Positions 63,000-64,000 of a DNA stretch of 64,000 bases are shown one piece after another. The notes beneath the pieces were generated by a model that searched no databases, was not told the DNA's origin, and saw only the letters and a program-made list of their open reading frames with translations. Source of the DNA: Hyphomicrobiales bacterium (GTDB taxonomy: Bacteria; Pseudomonadota; Alphaproteobacteria; Rhizobiales; Devosiaceae). The stretch is from assembly GCA_027487555.1 (NCBI GenBank), contig JAIYDI010000040.1, positions 54,268-118,267 on the forward strand, read 5' to 3'. The position numbers and the translations under genes were made by a program. Within the stretch, counting starts at the first letter, position 1, and the number at the start of each line of letters is the position of its first letter.

Positions 63000-63647
63000 C
63001 TAGTGCCGCGCCTGAGCGGTGAGGATGGTGGCGGCAAAAGCAGTGAACACAGCGGCAAAGCCCCAGTTCAGCGCCTTTTCCACCCATTTGTTCCGCTTGA
63101 ACGCCGCGACCAGCCAATCGGCCGCATAGACCGTCGCGACCATCAGCGGAATAGAGATAATGACGAACTCGAAGCCGAAAACGAAGAGCTTCACCGGGGT
63201 TGCCGGGTCGCCCGCATCGACGAATTGCGGCAGGAAGGTCATGAAGAACAGCACGACCTTGGGGTTGAGCAGGTTGATGCCAAGCCCGGAAAGATAGCTC
63301 TCGACAAGTGTCGGCTGCCGCACGCCAGCCTCCGATATCCGGAGGCCGCCGCCATGAACGATGGCCTGGAAAGCGAGCCAGAGCAGATAGACGGCGCCCG
63401 CGATCTTGAGCACGAGGAAAGCGGGCGGCGAAATGACGATCAGCGCCGAAATGCCGAAGGCGACGAGCGCGGTATGTACGAAGATGCCCGTCATTGCCCC
63501 GAAGCCCGCGGCGAGCCCATGCGCGCGACCATGGTTGATGGCACGGCTCAGCTGCAGCGCCATATCCGGCCCCGGGGTGATCGCAAGGATCACCGTGGCA
63601 CCGGCAAAGGCGAAAAGGCGGGCAAGGTCGGGGAGAAAATCGGGCAT
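63000..63647 (-). CDS. LysE/RhtB family amino-acid exporter
   Basis: About 215 residues with six hydrophobic segments, starting FLPDLARLFAFAGATVILAITPGPDMAL, the diagnostic LysE/RhtB N-terminus (ITPGPD). The middle shows GLGINLLNPKVVLFFMTFLP, also conserved. These proteins export amino acids such as threonine, homoserine or leucine. The ATG at 63647 gives the standard length; the open frame extends upstream through the structured region at 63769-63836. Confidence 0.88.
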   Translation of the reverse strand: MPDFLPDLARLFAFAGATVILAITPGPDMALQLSRAINHGRAHGLAAGFGAMTGIFVHTALVAFGISALIVISPPAFLVLKIAGAVYLLWLAFQAIVHGGGLRISEAGVRQPTLVESYLSGLGINLLNPKVVLFFMTFLPQFVDAGDPATPVKLFVFGFEFVIISIPLMVATVYAADWLVAAFKRNKWVEKALNWGFAAVFTAFAATILTAQARH

Positions 63648-63953
63648 ATCGGGTTCCACGAGGGACAGGGTTCTGCGTATCACCTCGGAGCATTGGGGCC
63701 AATGGCAAGCTTGGCGCGCGGAGGCGTCCGGCGGCCATGGGCCCCGGGTTTCGGGCAAGTGGAAAGCGGGCCGGCGAGGCGTTTGCCCCGACGCGGTTAG
63801 TCCGCGAATGTGTATGAGGCTCGCGCCTCGCCGGCCGACCAGGATTTTTGGCGCGGCTATCATCGTGCACCCGACGCATCGGACTGCCGCGGCCGCTGGC
63901 GGGATTGCTCCCGACATGAGGACGCGCTGACAGCGGGGCCCTTTTGGGGCGCC
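63648..63953. other. 306-bp intergenic region between lysE-like gene and the right-edge gene
   Basis: No ORF with convincing coding character. It holds the long inverted repeat at 63769-63836 and presumably the divergent promoters of both neighbours. Confidence 0.6.
63769..63836. repeat. 13-bp inverted repeat with nested hairpin
   Basis: GGCCGGCGAGGCG (63769-63781) and CGCCTCGCCGGCC (63824-63836) are perfect inverted copies. The 42-nt loop contains a second stem, CGCGG/CCGCG (63792-63806). It lies about 120 bp upstream of the lysE-like start and the same distance from the right-edge gene. It may be a structured leader RNA of either gene or a dispersed repeat. Confidence 0.5.
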
Positions 63954-64000
63954 ATGCCGAACGATAGCGGCCAGAAAGGAGACGACTCCCCTTCCGCCCG
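63954..64000 (+). CDS. possible start of a gene running off the right edge
   Basis: An ATG at 63954 opens a frame that stays open for 15 codons to the window end (MPNDSGQKGDDSPSA...), with a hydrophilic, low-complexity start common for cytoplasmic or membrane-protein N-termini. TTTTGGGGCGCC precedes it, a weak ribosome binding site. Too short to identify. Confidence 0.3.
   Translation, partial: MPNDSGQKGDDSPSA

Noticed and set aside
62911..63879. Extension of the rlmJ frame across the LysE gene
   Set aside because: rlmJ has a clear TTG start with AGGGGG upstream at family length; the extension overlaps the real lysE frame and lacks homology.
1..64000. tRNA, rRNA or CRISPR genes
   Set aside because: Reading the intergenic regions I found no cloverleaf-like segment with a CCA-type end, no rRNA blocks and no regularly spaced direct repeats.

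Overview
The window is chromosomal DNA from a high-GC alphaproteobacterium, most likely a member of the Hyphomicrobiales close to Devosia or its relatives. The basis is family-level: an imuA-imuB-dnaE2 mutasome operon behind an alphaproteobacterial LexA box (GTTC-N7-GTTC), an FMN-riboswitch-controlled RibN-type riboflavin transporter, a K+-independent H+-pyrophosphatase, xylFHG with a single-domain ATPase and a ROK repressor, and two intergenic palindromes that resemble dispersed Rhizobiales repeats. No rRNA, tRNA, CRISPR array, insertion sequence or prophage was seen. The genus is inferred, not proven.

Layout. 1-2.5 kb: a YbbA/YbbP-type ABC export pair on the minus strand (permease cut by the window edge). 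2.5-7.3 kb: a xylose-type ABC importer (xylF-xylH-xylG) facing a ROK regulator. 7.3-9.4 kb: an exporter-type ABC transporter behind a small arginine-rich leader ORF and a terminator-like hairpin, followed by a Rhizobiales-like palindromic element. 9.4-11.9 kb: a SAF-domain oxidoreductase and a hydroxyisobutyryl-CoA hydrolase-like protein. 11.9-15.5 kb: a compact chemotaxis operon (STAS, CheY, CheA, CheW). 15.6-17.8 kb: hppA. 17.9-19.9 kb: a solitary UvrD-like helicase, visibly more A/T-rich than its surroundings, probably acquired. 20-25.5 kb: an AGE-family sugar isomerase, a small cysteine-rich secreted protein, a heme-dependent N-demethylase-like protein, and an Lrp regulator facing an AceE-like 2-oxoacid dehydrogenase E1.

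25.5-33.1 kb: a dipeptide/oligopeptide ABC importer operon with a class-V aminotransferase and a GntR/FCD regulator, which looks like one catabolic unit. 33.2-34.7 kb: an HxlR regulator facing an NmrA-type quinone reductase (QorR/QorB-like). 34.7-41.7 kb: purU, two SDRs, ribN with its riboswitch, a lytic transglycosylase lipoprotein, a Gfo/Idh/MocA oxidoreductase and an RluA pseudouridine synthase. 41.8-46.6 kb: leuD and leuB separated by GNAT-RidA-GNAT, then a PLP decarboxylase. 46.6-48.4 kb: a luciferase-like monooxygenase and a PagL-like outer-membrane protein. 48.4-54.3 kb: the SOS mutasome. 54.4-64 kb: TerB, YbjQ, ppa, rlmN, a HAD hydrolase, a TPR-sulfotransferase, an MFS exporter, GNAT, rlmJ and a LysE exporter.

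Most of the window is housekeeping and transport. The parts that deserve a closer look are the leader ORF plus attenuator in front of the ABC exporter, the lone helicase, the GNAT-RidA-GNAT cassette inside the leucine genes, the E1 enzyme without E2/E3, the unusually long imuA/imuB overlap, and several hairpins that overlap ribosome binding sites (hppA, the PLP decarboxylase, ribN). Starts were moved from the longest open frame wherever a ribosome binding site or family length argued for it.
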